A stretch of 64,000 nt of DNA, taken from contig NC_092564.1 of the NCBI RefSeq assembly GCF_037975245.1, forward strand, positions 28,442,984 through 28,506,983. Reading direction: 5' to 3'. Origin of the DNA: Apostichopus japonicus. Taxonomy: Eukaryota; Echinodermata; Holothuroidea; Aspidochirotida; Stichopodidae. A model generated the notes under the pieces. The model saw only the letters and a program-made list of their open reading frames with translations, made no database searches and was not told the origin of the DNA. This document shows, piece by piece, positions 60,801-64,000 of this stretch. Position 1 is the first letter of the stretch. Each line of letters begins with the position of its first letter. The position numbers and the translations under genes are program-made.

Positions 60801-61857
60801 CACAGGATTTAAACAATTTTCATCTTTGACCACAACCTGTCTATATTTCTTGGTCAGTCGTGACAAAGGCTGGAAGGTCACCTACATATTGTTGTTTATC
60901 CCTCTCCATACCCCCCTCTCCATTTCCCCCATCCCCCAACCCATTCTTTCATTACTCCCCCCCCCATTCCCATTCAATAAAAATTATGTTGAGTTTTTTT
61001 TCTTCTTCTTCATTACATTACATGGGTGTATACAGGATCATCAAATTTGGCACTTGCAACATTACATGTACATTCAACCTCTCAAAAGTCTTCACAAATA
61101 AATTCAACTATAAAATGTAAATGATATTCCTAGATGTGTTTGCAATTTAGTTACAACTCCGGGAGAGCTCTCTGATTTTTTTGTAGTTAGACTGCGACAG
61201 CCCTACTACACATGCTAAGATAATTGCAGCTACTTCCCAACAGAAACCATTGATCCATTCAGTCTCAACCTTTGCAGTTTTGCTATAAACAGAAACGTCA
61301 GTTCTTTTCTCTAACAGATATTTTCTAAATTACTGTTTGGATCTCAATAGTTTTAGTCATCAAGCTGCCCTGTTTCTGCTATTCCGAGTGGCTCCACTGA
61401 TGATGCACATTGTAACCGATGGAAAGTTAACTTGACCTGTGTGTCTTCAAACTTCATAGAAATCAATGTGGTTAACCATGTCCATTGAAAAGGTTTTGGA
61501 GGAAGTAATAGGAAAATTAATAGCCTACTTGGTAAATTCACAGTCAGTTTGGAGCCTGTGTGATCCTCAGAGAGATGATAATATAAAGTTATTCCAATTG
61601 AAAATGTCATGCCCTGGTATTATAGCAATGCTGACAATGGGCTTGGATATTCCATTTAGATTTGAGGAAAATTGAGATGGATGGCAGACTTGATAGTTTG
61701 AATTTTTGTTGTTTATTGCATTTTGACAAATTTTCTTTGCTAGTAAAGGTTGCTACTTAACAGCTTAATTTGTATGTTGTTTACCGATACAGGTTTGAAT
61801 GTTACAGTGTTCCCTTATACAGAATAGTATATATAGTAATATATACATATCAGATAA

Positions 61858-61978
61858 TATAAACATCATACATACATATATGGATATATATCCACATATT
61901 ATATATATATGGATATATGTATCCATATGTATATCCACATATATCCATATATGAAATACACACACATATATAAATATA
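61858..61978. repeat. TATGGATA/TATCCATA palindrome-rich tract
   Basis: Repeated words TATGGATATA and TATCCATAT alternate with TATATA, giving many imperfect inverted repeats that could extrude hairpins. Simple-sequence origin. Confidence 0.8.
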
Positions 61979-61984
61979 TTTAGC

Positions 61985-62145
61985 TTTAATGTGAACCTCT
62001 CTGTGATAGCCTTGTTGTGAATCACATGATATAGCTTAGTTGTGAAGCCCTGTAATATAACTTTTTGTGAAGCTCACAGAGACTGATTTATCGTGAAGCC
62101 GAGAGATACAGCTTCACAGTGAAGCTAGTTTACATTTTTGTGAAG
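61985..62145. repeat. Degenerate short tandem repeat with GTGAAGC words
   Basis: GTGAAC/GTGAAGC followed by about 20-25 variable bases recurs about seven times (for example GTGAAGCCCTGTAATATA, GTGAAGCTCACAGAG, GTGAAGCCGAGAGATA). It is decayed and non-coding. Confidence 0.6.
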
Positions 62146-64000
62146 ATCATCCATTGCATTGATACTCTTACAGTGTTTGTTAACTTTATCCTCATATTCT
62201 ACTGGAGAAACATTTCCATTAACTTAGATACTCAAGACCATTAACCTAGAGGGAGCAATGCAAGGGTTGGGGGGGGGGGAGACTATTGGACTGGCGTGGA
62301 ATACTCAAGCTGTCTTATGTAACTTCTCTTCAACCAGCTTGCCTTATACTTTATGGAAGGCAAATTCCTGATGGTATCATAATCCCAAGTCCCATCATTT
62401 ATGACGAAATTTTCCACTCAAAAGCTGTTTTAAAATATTTGTGCTTGGCATATCTGTAAAATGGCCTAAAGGTAATTTTGTTGAATTTTCGATAATAAAC
62501 ATTTCTGACCTCATAGGACTCCCTGGTTGGTGTTGGGGTTAGAGGTCGCTGATATTTCCATCAATTTTACCTTCCTCCCAATCTAAATTAGCCCGCTCTT
62601 CTAAGGACTGTTGAAAAATGTCTTTTGAAAGAGGCCAGAGGAAGGCAGGAAAAATCCAAAGCTTGTTTGATCAAGAGTAAAAAAAAAGAAGGTAGCTTGC
62701 CAACAAGATCTATTTGTTTGAAAGTGAAGAGAGTTTACTTAGAATGAGGACAGTAAGAGTAAAAATTGTTGGGATGGATGGGAAGGAACACCGCTGAAAC
62801 TAGAGAAAACTGCACCCTGCACATATATAGATCTGTTGTGATTCAATGTATTATGTTCTTCGCAATGTACAGTGTTTCAAAATTCACGCTGCACATGCAC
62901 GTACGTGTTACGCCTTAAAGCCCCCCCCAAAAAATGGATAAGAAAAATAAAGGTTCAATATTATGGCCAAGTAGTTGATCATTTATTTCAGTTCCTAGTA
63001 GATGATTCAAAATCCTAATCAATGAGATCAACAATGTTGTTGCAACATGTTGTACCACAAATTGTAACTATTTATATTTAAGCTCTAGGCTCTAGCTCAC
63101 ATTGGATGTAACCATAAAGAAGAGAAATGTCTGTAACCTCATAAAAAACTTTGTTAGAGAAAGGAAACGAGTCTTTTCTTTTAGTCTTTTGAAAAAAATG
63201 TAACCAGATAAGCTGTAAAATTATGGTCTGCACTTCTTTTGTACAACATGTTGATATCTAAATGGTTGAAATGATTACCAGTTCTTAGCATTGATAGTTT
63301 ACTGTGCGTAGTACTGTGTATGCTACATTGCAGTGCGTTGTGCCCATCATATATGATGAATGAGATATATCCTGTGCTATACACAATAATCTTTGCATGC
63401 GTGGCCTCAGCATGCGGAGAATATGCATATGAAAATATTGAATAACCTTAAACAGTAAACTCGGAAAAGGCCAGAGATGGTGAAATGCATGAAGGGATGC
63501 AATCAAGCATAGTCAAAAAACCCCTCTCTTACCAACAAGAAAACATCACTAATCAATGTGTAGTAGGGTAGGTAGCTCTCTGCACAAGCAAATTGAAGTG
63601 TGTACAATAGCTTGCCGCAGGGAGAGTACGGCAGTCGAAAAATGAGATTCAGGCATGCATGAGTGATGTAGATGAGGCGTTTATTTTTTGATGTCGATTC
63701 CCTGGAGAAAAGTGCATAGAGACACGGTGTTAAACCGATGATAGGGAGGGAAAAATGGTGGCCAGTCCCTTGTTTTTGCAGCAAGCTGTTTCTGAGCGAA
63801 TGATTTCGAGTCACAAGTGGGAAGAAAGTTTATTGGCGTCAAAATATGTCGGAATAAACGATAAGGGAAAAGTTGAGACTAAATTTAATGACTTTGGCTT
63901 GGACAAACAGCATTTATCTCACGAGATTAATAAAACCGCATCTGGAAACTTGTAAGGAGAGTGACCGTGATAAAGGCCAAGGTGTAGTCCTCCTCTAATC

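Larger units (their letters stand above)
54838..64000 (+). other. Probable first intron of Smad6/7, no exon recognised
   Basis: The donor at 54838 opens an intron whose acceptor I could not find. The next I-Smad exon (a short PPPPYS linker or the MH2 domain) is probably beyond the window, though a very short exon could be missed. The region is AT-rich with (TTAA)n at about 55194-55211, poly-C at about 56475-56487 and the repeats listed separately. Open frames here (57097-57384, 60739-61101, 63503-63814 and others) lack known domains. Confidence 0.55.

Overview
This is a window of animal nuclear genome. It is AT-rich, intron-rich and crowded with minisatellites, (TA)n and poly-G runs and DNA transposons, with no bacterial-style gene packing. 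Only two genes can be recognised, and both are Smad signal transducers on the + strand. The 3' half of a TGF-beta/activin/nodal-type receptor Smad (Smad2/3) lies at 7168-15251. The first coding exon of an inhibitory Smad (Smad6/7) lies at 54396-54837. A single Smad2/3 type, a single Smad6/7 type, stretches rich in the word TAGGCCTA, and CAGGCCCGTAG- and CAGTGGCGGA-type hAT termini suggest an invertebrate, most likely a marine deuterostome such as an echinoderm. That assignment is inference.

Layout. 1-7167: no recognisable exon; probably an upstream intron of Smad2/3, with short direct repeats. 7168-15251: five Smad2/3 exons (linker end plus the complete MH2 domain), followed by a probable 3'UTR intron (15262-16692) that carries an antisense fragment of a LINE endonuclease domain. 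Three Smad2/3 introns are dominated by minisatellites. One of these (7221-8655) repeats the end of the coding exon together with its 5' splice site about eleven times. 16960-53400: about 36 kb with no recognised gene. It contains minisatellites at 20110, 21745 and 29770, a 209-bp hAT-like MITE at 22202, a TAGGCCTA-rich promoter-like patch at 27450-28450, a 3.1-kb terminal-inverted-repeat DNA transposon at 32373-35475, (TA)n tracts, a nested hAT-like cluster at 46851-48795 and a 31-bp palindrome at 50758. 53400-54395: promoter and leader region of the inhibitory Smad, with a perfect palindromic Smad-binding element (GTCTAGAC) and upstream ATGs. 54396-54837: inhibitory Smad exon 1. The rest of the window is probably its first intron; no MH2 exon was found before the window ends.

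The two genes are functionally coupled. A Smad2/3 protein is phosphorylated by type I receptors and activates transcription through GTCT/AGAC sites. Smad6/7 is the feedback inhibitor of the pathway. Their head-to-tail linkage, with a Smad site in front of the inhibitor, resembles the human SMAD3-SMAD6 and SMAD2-SMAD7 pairs and suggests an old linkage that predates vertebrate genome duplication. The gene order here appears swapped.
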